5,369 nucleotides of DNA from Pseudomonadota bacterium (GTDB lineage: Bacteria; Pseudomonadota; Gammaproteobacteria; Steroidobacterales; Steroidobacteraceae). The position numbers and the translations under genes were made by a program. Shown in pieces: positions 1 through 5,369 of this stretch; the stretch's first letter is position 1; each line of letters opens with the position of its first letter. The notes under the pieces are model-generated. The model was given only the letters and a program-made list of their open reading frames with translations, searched no databases and had not been told where the DNA came from. The stretch is taken from assembly GCA_021781775.1 (NCBI GenBank), contig JAJXWE010000150.1, positions 1-5,369 of the forward strand, in the 5' to 3' direction.

Positions 1-39
1 TCGCGCCACCACGGCGGGGGGCACGGCGAAGCGGCGGCG

Positions 40-67
40 GTGGCCGGCCGTCCCGGAGCGATATACT
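40..67 (+). promoter_or_regulatory. Weak candidate sigma70-type promoter for the aldo/keto reductase gene
   Basis: TATACT at 62-67 matches the -10 consensus at five of six positions. A poor -35 candidate (GTGGCC, 40-45, three of six) lies 16 bases upstream. The -10 stands out because the surrounding DNA is extremely GC-rich. It would start transcription near 73-76, about 50 bases before the start codon at 126. A small dyad, CTGCG at 66-70 and CGCAG at 78-82, overlaps the -10 and expected start site and could be an operator half-site pair or a leader hairpin. All of this is pattern matching in a short region. Confidence 0.25.
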
Positions 68-113
68 GCGCGCCGGACGCAGCTCGTCGAACCGCTGATT
101 TCCCATTACGAAC

Positions 114-119
114 AAGGAG
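114..119 (+). promoter_or_regulatory. Ribosome binding site that sets the aldo/keto reductase start
   Basis: AAGGAG sits six bases before the ATG at 126, which is ideal spacing. An in-frame TTG at 120 directly abuts this motif and is too close to be used, so the ATG at 126 is the preferred start. Confidence 0.8.
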
Positions 120-125
120 TTGACC

Positions 126-1118
126 ATGCAGACACGGGTTCTCGGCCGCAACGGGCCGCGCCTCTCGGCCCTGGGGTTGGGGTGCATGGGCATGAGCGAG
201 TTCTATGGCCGCGGCGACGACGCCGAGTCGCTCGCGACGATCCACCTGGCGCTGGACCGGGGCGTGACGCTGCTCGATACCGCGGACATGTACGGGCCAT
301 TCACCAACGAGGAGCTGGTGGGCCGCGCGATCCGCGGCCGGCGCGATGCGGTGTTCCTCGCCACCAAGTTCGGCATCGTGCGCGATGCAGCGAATCCGAC
401 CCGCCGCGCGATCAGTGGCCGGCCCGACTACGTGCGCGCCGCCTGCGAGGCCAGCCTCATGCGCCTCGGGATCGAGCACATCGACCTGTACTACCAGCAT
501 CGCGTGGATGCCGAGGTGCCGATCGAGGAGACGGTCGGTGCGATGGCCGAACTCGTCGCCGCGGGCAAGGTGCGCTATCTCGGGCTGTCCGAAGCCTCGG
601 CAGCGACGCTCGAGCGGGCCGCTCGCGTCCATCCGATCGCTGCGCTGCAGAGCGAGTTTTCCCTTTGGTCGCGCGACGTCGAGGAAAACGGCATGCTGGC
701 GGCGTGCCGCCGCCTGGGGGTCGCCCTGGTGGCGTACTCGCCGCTCGGGCGCGGCTTCCTCACCGGCGCAATCAGGCGGCCCGAGGACCTGGCGGGGGAC
801 GATTTCCGGCGCAACCATCCGCGCTTTCAGGGCGAGAACTTCGCGCGCAATCTGCACCTCGTCGAGCGGGTGCACGCGCTGGCCGCCGCGCGCGGCTGCA
901 CCGCCGCGCAGCTGGCGCTCGCGTGGGTGCTCGCACAGGGCGAGGACGTCATTGCCATACCGGGCACCAAGCGGCGAGAGCGTCTCGCCGAGAACCTCGG
1001 CTCACTCGAGGTGAATCTCAGCGGCACAGATCTGGAGGCGCTCGCACAGGTCTTTCCGCTCGGGGCGGCCGCGGGCATGCGCTATCCCCCGGCGGGCATG
1101 GCGACGGTGAATCGCTAG
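126..1118 (+). CDS. Aldo/keto reductase, YakC-like (AKR13-type)
   Basis: A 330-residue NADPH-dependent oxidoreductase of the aldo/keto reductase superfamily, a cytoplasmic TIM-barrel enzyme that reduces aldehydes and ketones to alcohols. The family tetrad is complete: Asp51 and Tyr56 in the DTADMYG motif, Lys81 in ATKFG, and His125 in YYQHR. The N-terminal LGLGCMGMSEFYG signature (residues 16-28) is typical of the YakC/AKR13 branch and its plant and fungal relatives. Other barrel motifs are GKVRYLGLSEAS (147-158), a YSPLGRGFLTG loop (204-214) and the C-terminal cofactor-binding segment IPGTKRRERLAEN (278-290), where basic residues would contact the 2'-phosphate of NADPH. Length is normal for the family and there is no signal peptide. 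It starts at an ATG with a good ribosome binding site and is convergent with the hydrolase gene, so it is probably its own transcription unit. The family is certain; the substrate is not predictable, as these enzymes are promiscuous. Confidence 0.95.
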   Translation: MQTRVLGRNGPRLSALGLGCMGMSEFYGRGDDAESLATIHLALDRGVTLLDTADMYGPFTNEELVGRAIRGRRDAVFLATKFGIVRDAANPTRRAISGRPDYVRAACEASLMRLGIEHIDLYYQHRVDAEVPIEETVGAMAELVAAGKVRYLGLSEASAATLERAARVHPIAALQSEFSLWSRDVEENGMLAACRRLGVALVAYSPLGRGFLTGAIRRPEDLAGDDFRRNHPRFQGENFARNLHLVERVHALAAARGCTAAQLALAWVLAQGEDVIAIPGTKRRERLAENLGSLEVNLSGTDLEALAQVFPLGAAAGMRYPPAGMATVNR

Positions 1119-1122
1119 GCGT

Positions 1123-1164
1123 CGCCGGGCCGGCGGTGGCGGGTCCGGCCGGAGCCAGACCCGC
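1123..1164. terminator. Hairpins between convergent genes, likely bidirectional terminator
   Basis: The 51-base gap between the two convergent genes holds a strong stem. GCGGGTC (1139-1145) pairs perfectly with GACCCGC (1158-1164). After one C/A mismatch, GGC (1147-1149) pairs with GCC (1154-1156), closing a CGGA loop. Just before it, CGCCG (1123-1127) pairs with CGGCG (1131-1135) around a three-base loop. Neither side has a T-run, so it is not a canonical intrinsic terminator on either strand. Its position after both stop codons (1118 on plus, 1170 on minus) supports a shared termination or mRNA-end-protecting role. Confidence 0.45.
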
Positions 1165-1169
1165 ATGAG

Positions 1170-3176
1170 TCACAGCAGATCGCGCGCGATGGTCACATTC
1201 CACTGTCGCTCGGCGACCCATTCTCCATTCAACCGCGCGGTCAGGGAGCCGGTGAGGTAGAAATTCTCCCGGTCGCTGCGCATCTCAGCCCGGGTTGCGA
1301 TCAGGGTCTGCCATCCCTCGCGACCCATCTCGTACGACTGGGTCAGCACGTAGCGCGCTGACAGCGGGTCATCGTCCTTGATGGTCAATTCACGCTTGAG
1401 GCTGTGCGCGACCTGGAGCTCGATTTCGTCGAGACGGAGAATGCCTTCACCGAACAGACCGCCGATCCCTTCAGTGATATAGGTGTTTTCACCGGTGACG
1501 TGATTCTGGATGCTGATGCGGCGGACGCTGCCGGGATCGACGACGGTAGCCGGGGTCGTCGGACCGTGCGCCGGTGGTTCGAACGCGACCTGCGCGCCCC
1601 CTCTGGCGCGACGCACGGGCAGATCGATGGCGCTGGCCGCAGTGTCAATCGAGACCGTGGCCGGATACGGCGCGGGCCAGGCGATCGGCCAGTAGGCGGT
1701 TCCGATCGACACCCGGATGCGATGTCCGGGCGGGAACCGATGCCCGCACGCGTTCAGCACCACGCGCACGTCGTAGAAACGACCAGGCTCGAGAGGCGAG
1801 GGCGACTCATGGCCGTCGCGATGAGTCAGGTTCAATATTTGGTAGCTGACACGCGTGACCCTGTCGTCCGGCGCAATATCTCCGAGGCGCACCGACAGCT
1901 GCGCAACGGGTGCATCGGCGGCAACACGCAGATGCAGCTCCGGCGGGCCGAGCACGCTGAAGTCCTCGGTGAGTACGGGCGTGTCGAACACCAGGGCGCC
2001 ACCGTCGTCGAGCCGTTGATCGGTCGGCTGTTCCCCGGGGCAACCCGTTGCCATCCATTCGCCGGCCGCCTTACCGTGACTCTGCGGTGAACGGACGAGG
2101 AGAACTCCACCGTGCGTATTCGCCTGTTCGGCGAGCCTCCCGTCCGCGCACAGGTGCAACCGTCGGGGCTGGATATTCGGCGAAGGATACGACCGTTCGC
2201 CCACCCAGCGGCCCGGCATGAAGGCGCGGGTGCCGTCCGGTGGAACCGGATCTTCGAGGTAGGCTCGCAGCATCGGCTCCTTCATGATCCCGGTATCGCG
2301 ACCTTTCAGCCATTGATCCCACCAGCGGACGGCCTCCTGCAGGTAACCGATTGCGGGACCGGGAGACCCGTCGTGTGGGTAGATGTGTCCCCAGGGGCCG
2401 ATGATGCCGAGCCGCGGGACCTGCAGCCCCTGGAGCAGCCGCGGCACGGCGTTGGTGTAAGCGTCCGACCAGCCACCTATGGCCAGCACGGGGCATTGAA
2501 TCGCCGCGAAATCCTCGCAGACCGAACCGTGCTTCCAGTAGGCATCGTAGCGTTGATGTTGGAGCCAGAGCGCCGGAAAGAATGGCAGCCGCCCGATGCG
2601 CTCCAGCCACCGTTCGCGCCAGCTGTCGCCGATAATCTGCGGATCGAGCGGACGGCTCTGGTAGGCGAGCATGATGCTGCCCCACCAGAGATTGTCGTTG
2701 AGCAGGCAGCCGCCCATGTAGTGGATATCATCGGAGTAGCGGTGATCGGTCGAGAAAGTCGTGATGATCGCCTTCAGCGCCGGCGGACGGCGCGCCGCGA
2801 TCTGCAGGGCGTTGAATCCACCCCACGACTTGCCCTGCATGCCCACCGAGCCGCTGCACCACGGTTGCGCGGCGATCCAGGCGATGACCTCCAGGGCGTC
2901 GTCCTGTTCCTGTTTCAGGTATTCATCCGCCAGGTGACCGTCGGACTCCCCAGAGCCACGCATGTCGACGCGCACAGCGGCATAGCCATGCTCGGCGAAA
3001 TACCCGTGCATTGGCTCATCACGCTTGCGCGTGCCGTCGCGCTTGCGATAGGGGATGTACTCGAGCACGGCCGGAACCGGGTCCTGGAAGGCCGTGCGCG
3101 GAATCCATAGGCGCGCGCCCAGGCGACACCCGTCGCCCAGGGTGATCCAGACGTGTTCCTCCACATGCACCGACAT
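1170..3176 (-). CDS. CocE/NonD family hydrolase (X-Pro dipeptidyl-peptidase S15-like)
   Basis: A 668-residue alpha/beta hydrolase. The family includes cocaine esterase, alpha-amino-acid ester hydrolases, cephalosporin acylases and X-prolyl dipeptidyl peptidases, which cleave esters and amides through an acyl-enzyme. The triad is visible: nucleophile Ser117 in GKSWGGF, Asp238 in IGGWSDAY, and His264 in GPWGH. Tyr43 in YIPYRKRD matches the oxyanion-hole tyrosine of CocE. Order of parts: catalytic core with cap insertion (about 1-295), a PepX C-terminal jelly roll (about 300-530, ending in the HRFPPGHRIRVSIGTAYWP region), then about 130 more residues (540-668) rich in strand-forming sequence. 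The last part is longer than in cocaine esterase (about 570 residues). There is no signal peptide, so it is probably cytoplasmic. The start is ATG at 3176, behind a perfect AGGAGGT; an in-frame GTG at 3182 overlaps that motif and is unlikely. It follows a transporter and a flavoprotein on the same strand, which suggests hydrolysis of an imported compound (inference). The substrate is unknown. Confidence 0.93.
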   Translation of the reverse strand: MSVHVEEHVWITLGDGCRLGARLWIPRTAFQDPVPAVLEYIPYRKRDGTRKRDEPMHGYFAEHGYAAVRVDMRGSGESDGHLADEYLKQEQDDALEVIAWIAAQPWCSGSVGMQGKSWGGFNALQIAARRPPALKAIITTFSTDHRYSDDIHYMGGCLLNDNLWWGSIMLAYQSRPLDPQIIGDSWRERWLERIGRLPFFPALWLQHQRYDAYWKHGSVCEDFAAIQCPVLAIGGWSDAYTNAVPRLLQGLQVPRLGIIGPWGHIYPHDGSPGPAIGYLQEAVRWWDQWLKGRDTGIMKEPMLRAYLEDPVPPDGTRAFMPGRWVGERSYPSPNIQPRRLHLCADGRLAEQANTHGGVLLVRSPQSHGKAAGEWMATGCPGEQPTDQRLDDGGALVFDTPVLTEDFSVLGPPELHLRVAADAPVAQLSVRLGDIAPDDRVTRVSYQILNLTHRDGHESPSPLEPGRFYDVRVVLNACGHRFPPGHRIRVSIGTAYWPIAWPAPYPATVSIDTAASAIDLPVRRARGGAQVAFEPPAHGPTTPATVVDPGSVRRISIQNHVTGENTYITEGIGGLFGEGILRLDEIELQVAHSLKRELTIKDDDPLSARYVLTQSYEMGREGWQTLIATRAEMRSDRENFYLTGSLTARLNGEWVAERQWNVTIARDLL

Positions 3177-3180
3177 GCTC

Positions 3181-3187
3181 ACCTCCT
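3181..3187 (-). promoter_or_regulatory. Strong ribosome binding site for the hydrolase
   Basis: On the minus strand AGGAGGT ends four bases before the ATG at 3176. It is a full match to the anti-Shine-Dalgarno sequence and decides the start against the GTG at 3182, which lies inside the motif. Confidence 0.85.
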
Positions 3188-3199
3188 ACAAGGTTGGGC

Positions 3200-3367
3200 T
3201 CACGCCCCGCCGCCACTGATGCCACGGAGCACCCGGTCTGCGGCGCCCGCTGTAATGAGGGAAAGGATATTGAACAAACTCGCGCCGATGAGAACGAGCA
3301 CGAGTCCTATGACCGACTCTACCGTGCGGTCGGCATGAGAGGTGCCGCGCTTGGCGGGGTGCAACAC
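3200..3367 (-). pseudogene. Remnant of an MFS transporter paralogue (first transmembrane helix only)
   Basis: This open frame of at most 55 codons (GTG at 3367 or TTG at 3364, stop at 3200) contains a segment, coded at 3236-3307, matching residues 32-55 of the intact MFS transporter at 3565-4761. Eighteen of 24 residues are identical, including the FNIL and AGAAD blocks. By hand count the DNA is identical at 52 of 72 positions against 4597-4668. Fourteen of the 20 differences fall at the third codon position, so both copies evolved as protein-coding sequence. After the match the frame runs only 11 more residues (a glycine-rich tail) to a stop, so transmembrane segments 2-12 are absent. No ATG in frame and no Shine-Dalgarno motif precede it. 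The best reading is the 5' end of a paralogous transporter gene truncated by deletion. The alternative, a short expressed membrane peptide or leader for the hydrolase (its stop is 23 bases before that start), is less likely but not excluded. Confidence 0.6.
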
Positions 3368-3564
3368 CGTGCGACGACTAGGCGAGCGTGCCGCCTTGCG
3401 GCACGAGGATGGAGATCGAAACAACGTCCGGCAATGAGAAGGAGTCCTGCGGAACCACGCCTTCGGGTCCGTGCAGCAGGAGACGCGGAACTGGCCGCAC
3501 GAGCGCAATCGGTCGGTTCCCTGGGATTCCGCGCCAGGTCGGCATCCGCGTGCGCCCGCCGCGC
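3368..3564. other. Intergenic stretch without a recognisable gene
   Basis: Together with the transporter remnant this forms a 388-base gap between the MFS stop and the hydrolase start. On the minus strand an open frame ending at 3378 reads a hydrophobic, proline-rich tail (about 45 residues ending in ILVPQGGTLA) that I do not recognise; its third-position G/C content, about 73 percent over 49 codons, is only weakly gene-like and it has no clear start. It could be the C-terminus of a lost gene or chance. A perfect hairpin lies at 3387-3405. I see no convincing promoter for the hydrolase here. Confidence 0.4.
3387..3405. repeat. Perfect 8-bp inverted repeat with 3-base loop
   Basis: CGTGCCGC (3387-3394) and GCGGCACG (3398-3405) are exact reverse complements separated by CTT. 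No T-run follows on either strand, so it is not a standard intrinsic terminator. It lies about 160 bases after the MFS stop and about 210 bases before the hydrolase start, so it could end or stabilise the upstream transcript, or be a protein-binding dyad. Its role is not shown by sequence alone. Confidence 0.5.
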
Positions 3565-4761
3565 TCATCGTGCCGCGCCGCCGCGCTTGTGCAGCGCCGA
3601 CGCCAGGGCGTAGGCGGCCACACTGAAGCAGGCCGCTAGTCCGGCGATCCACACCACCGCCCGGTAGCCGGTGGGCGCGACGAAGACGGCTGCCAGCGCC
3701 GCTCCTCCCGCCGAACCGAAGAATGCACAGGCACCCGTGAGCGCCACGGCGCGTCCGGTGACATCCACGGCATTGACAAGGCTGAACTGGTAGGTGAGCG
3801 AATAGCACCAGGCAAAATAGTAGAGAACCCCTGCGGCGCCAAACACGAGCGCACCGCCGGCGCTGCGTAGCAGGAGTGCGGCGACTACCATCAGCGCTCC
3901 CGAGAGCACCAGCGGCGGTAGGCGCCCGAACCGGCTGCCCTGTGCCGCGGCGAGCAGGCCGCCGGGAATGCCGGCGGCCACGCTGAGCGCGACACAATCG
4001 GCGATCAGCGTACGGGTAATGCCCTGTGCCTGTCCGAGCAGCTCGATGTAGGTCCAATACGCGCCCGCGCCGACGAAAAAAAGGCTGAATCCAGCGAACG
4101 CGAGCAGCATCGCTGGACGAAACAGGCTGCCGCGCGATGCCGGCGGCAGGACGCGGCCGTGTGCTGGCAGCACACGCGCGCCCAGGATGGCGAGACCGGC
4201 CGGAACGGCCAGCAGGAGCAACACCCCGTTGAGTCCCGAGCCGCGCAAGAGCAGCGGTCCAGCCCAGAGAGCGGCGATCTGATATGCGGCCTGGGCGGAA
4301 ATGGCCACGCCGAAGCTGCGCGCCGATTCATGTCCATCGGACACGATGGTCATGCCCAGGGAAAAAGCGGCGCTGCCGAAGAACGCGGCAGCCGCCTGCA
4401 GCGACACGAACAGCCAGTAGCCGTGTACGCCGAAGGCAGTGAGCAGGCTGACGCACATGCCGCCGAGCGCGAGCCCCGCGGCATGCCTCCAGGAGAGGGA
4501 GCGGACCCAGATTCCCGCGAGCAGCGCGCTCAGCCCCGAGGCGACGGTCAGTGCCGATGAGAGCCCGCCCGCCTGCGACGCTGAGAATCCGAGCTTGTCC
4601 GCAGCGCCCGCCGCGATCAGCGGCAGGATGTTGAACATGCTCCCGCCTATCACCACCAGCGCCAGTCCGGCGATTGCGACGGTCGTGCGCTGGGGCGGTG
4701 ACAGTGACAGTGCGGTGGTGTCTGACAATGCGGACTCTGTGGGTGGAGTGGTGCGGGTCAC
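3565..4761 (-). CDS. MFS transporter, 12 transmembrane segments
   Basis: A 398-residue integral inner-membrane carrier of the major facilitator superfamily, which moves small solutes by uniport, symport or antiport. Hydrophobic stretches fit 12 helices, at about residues 27-52, 65-86, 94-113, 115-140, 149-172, 176-196, 216-238, 251-273, 282-300, 302-324, 336-360 and 366-388, with the longer central loop at about 197-215. The GSRFGRLPP stretch (275-283) after helix 8 resembles the motif A copy at the 8-9 loop; the helix 2-3 copy is poorly conserved. Length is normal. The GTG at 4761 is the only usual start between the preceding stop and helix 1 other than weaker internal options such as TTG at 4728, and no good Shine-Dalgarno motif precedes it, so the exact N-terminus is uncertain. 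It begins 39 bases after the flavoprotein stop, which indicates an operon and probably translational linkage. A truncated paralogue lies downstream. Import of the flavoprotein's or hydrolase's substrate is plausible but inferred; export cannot be excluded. Confidence 0.9.
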   Translation of the reverse strand: MTRTTPPTESALSDTTALSLSPPQRTTVAIAGLALVVIGGSMFNILPLIAAGAADKLGFSASQAGGLSSALTVASGLSALLAGIWVRSLSWRHAAGLALGGMCVSLLTAFGVHGYWLFVSLQAAAAFFGSAAFSLGMTIVSDGHESARSFGVAISAQAAYQIAALWAGPLLLRGSGLNGVLLLLAVPAGLAILGARVLPAHGRVLPPASRGSLFRPAMLLAFAGFSLFFVGAGAYWTYIELLGQAQGITRTLIADCVALSVAAGIPGGLLAAAQGSRFGRLPPLVLSGALMVVAALLLRSAGGALVFGAAGVLYYFAWCYSLTYQFSLVNAVDVTGRAVALTGACAFFGSAGGAALAAVFVAPTGYRAVVWIAGLAACFSVAAYALASALHKRGGAAR

Positions 4762-4800
4762 GTCCGCGACAGGCTTCGGGCGCGTTCGCGGGGCACGATC

Positions 4801-5369
4801 TCAAATATCCTTTACAAGCCTCAGGGCATCGTAGATCGCGGCATGCGTATTCCGCGAGGCAACGGCATCGCCGATGCGAAAGAGTTGAAACCCGGCGCGC
4901 ACATCGGTCCCGGTGATCTGCGGCAGGCCCGCGATGAGTCGATCGTAATCGATTTCGCCGCGATTCGCTGATAGCGGTTTGAGCTCGAAATACAATGCAT
5001 CGTTGGGAATCGTTCCGTAGTTGGCCACGACCTGGTCGACGCGCCTTTCCGTGCGCACACCGCCGTAATCGCTCCCTACCACCGCGATGAGGCCTTCCCC
5101 GTCCCGGCTGATCCGTTCGAGCCGATACGTGACCGTGAAAGTCACGTCAAGTTTCTGCAGGCTGCGCATATACGGGACGAGATTCATGCCCATGACTTCC
5201 GGAGCAAGGCTGCGGTCCGGCGTCATGAATTCGAGCCGGGCGCCGCTCGCGGCGATGATCTCGGCGGCCTGCAGGCCGGTGTGGTCACCCACATCGTCGA
5301 ACAGCAGCACGTTGCGGCCCGGCGCGATGCTGCCGGACAACACGTCCCAACTAGACACCGCCAGATCGT
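4801..5369 (-). CDS. FMN/FAD oxidoreductase (TMADH / N-methylproline demethylase-like), C-terminal part
   Basis: The frame is open to the right edge, so the gene is cut at its 5' end and only the last 189 residues are visible. They match the C-terminal dinucleotide-binding half of the old-yellow-enzyme fusions typified by trimethylamine dehydrogenase, 2,4-dienoyl-CoA reductase and N-methylproline (stachydrine) demethylase. Complete members have about 650-700 residues, with an FMN-binding TIM barrel and a 4Fe-4S cysteine cluster first, then the FAD/NAD(P) domains. Seen here are a Rossmann-type turn after NVLLFDD with the variant glycine motif GDHTGLQAAE, a PNDALYFELKPLS segment, and the closing FAD-contact motif FRIGDAVASRNTHAAIYDALR. 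A GTG at 5358 could be misread as a start, but codons upstream of it continue family-like sequence. The wording of the last two motifs is closest, from memory, to N-methylproline demethylase-type proteins; the substrate is not proven. The MFS gene follows directly, implying an operon. Confidence 0.85.
   Translation of the reverse strand, partial: DLAVSSWDVLSGSIAPGRNVLLFDDVGDHTGLQAAEIIAASGARLEFMTPDRSLAPEVMGMNLVPYMRSLQKLDVTFTVTYRLERISRDGEGLIAVVGSDYGGVRTERRVDQVVANYGTIPNDALYFELKPLSANRGEIDYDRLIAGLPQITGTDVRAGFQLFRIGDAVASRNTHAAIYDALRLVKDI

Noticed and set aside
1..106. A possible divergent minus-strand gene starting at GTG 24 or ATG 106
   Set aside because: Neither start has a Shine-Dalgarno motif, and the few visible codons match nothing I recognise. 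The left edge cuts off any test.
182..1168. A 328-codon plus-strand open frame overlapping the aldo/keto reductase in another frame
   Set aside because: Its translation is low-complexity and rich in Arg, Gly and Ala, and it overlaps a gene with all catalytic residues intact.
1404..3110. Two long plus-strand open frames (1404-2090 and 2112-3110) opposite the hydrolase gene
   Set aside because: They lie wholly antisense to a gene with a complete catalytic triad, show no family motifs and have arginine-rich composition typical of shadow frames in GC-rich DNA.
3520..3538. Short stem CCTGG/CCAGG as a terminator after the MFS gene
   Set aside because: It has only five pairs with a nine-base loop and no T-run, which is expected by chance in this composition.
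3368..4057. A 285-codon minus-strand frame starting inside the MFS gene and running into the intergenic gap
   Set aside because: The portion inside the MFS gene is a frame-shifted shadow. Only its last 55 codons carry a real signal, annotated separately as the transporter relic.
4801..5358. Reading the flavoprotein fragment as a complete 185-residue protein starting at GTG 5358
   Set aside because: The frame stays open to the window edge, the family needs an N-terminal barrel of several hundred residues, and no ribosome binding site precedes the GTG.

Overview
The window is high-GC DNA with a strong G/C bias at third codon positions and clean Shine-Dalgarno sites. This fits a free-living, metabolically versatile proteobacterium, but nothing in 5.4 kb fixes the genus. 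The content is accessory catabolism: two oxidoreductases, one hydrolase and one transporter. I see no rRNA, tRNA, CRISPR array, transposase or phage gene.

Layout, left to right. Positions 1-125 are a short leader with a weak candidate promoter and a good ribosome binding site. Positions 126-1118 (+) encode an aldo/keto reductase of the YakC-like type with an intact catalytic tetrad. Positions 1119-1169 separate two convergent genes and hold a strong GC-rich hairpin, probably a shared terminator. Positions 1170-3176 (-) encode a 668-residue CocE/NonD (X-Pro dipeptidyl-peptidase, S15-like) hydrolase with a complete Ser-Asp-His triad. Positions 3177-3564 contain no intact gene. They do contain a 55-codon remnant whose core is clearly homologous to the first transmembrane helix of the transporter next door. 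Positions 3565-4761 (-) encode a 12-helix MFS transporter. Positions 4801-5369 (-) are the C-terminal part of an FMN/FAD oxidoreductase of the trimethylamine dehydrogenase / N-methylproline demethylase type; its N-terminus lies beyond the right edge.

The three minus-strand genes run oxidoreductase, transporter, hydrolase. The first two are almost certainly co-transcribed (39 bases apart, same reading frame). The hydrolase is 388 bases further on, has its own strong ribosome binding site, and may or may not belong to the same transcript. An MFS carrier, an amide/ester hydrolase and a flavoprotein of a demethylase-like family would suit uptake and breakdown of an amide-, ester- or N-methyl-containing compound; this is inference and the substrate cannot be read from the sequence. 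The aldo/keto reductase faces the other way and is probably an independent unit.

The most unusual observation is the transporter remnant between the MFS gene and the hydrolase. It has 18 of 24 identical residues and substitutions concentrated at wobble positions, so it looks like the relic of a diverged paralogous gene rather than a recent local duplication. I found no convincing undescribed system.
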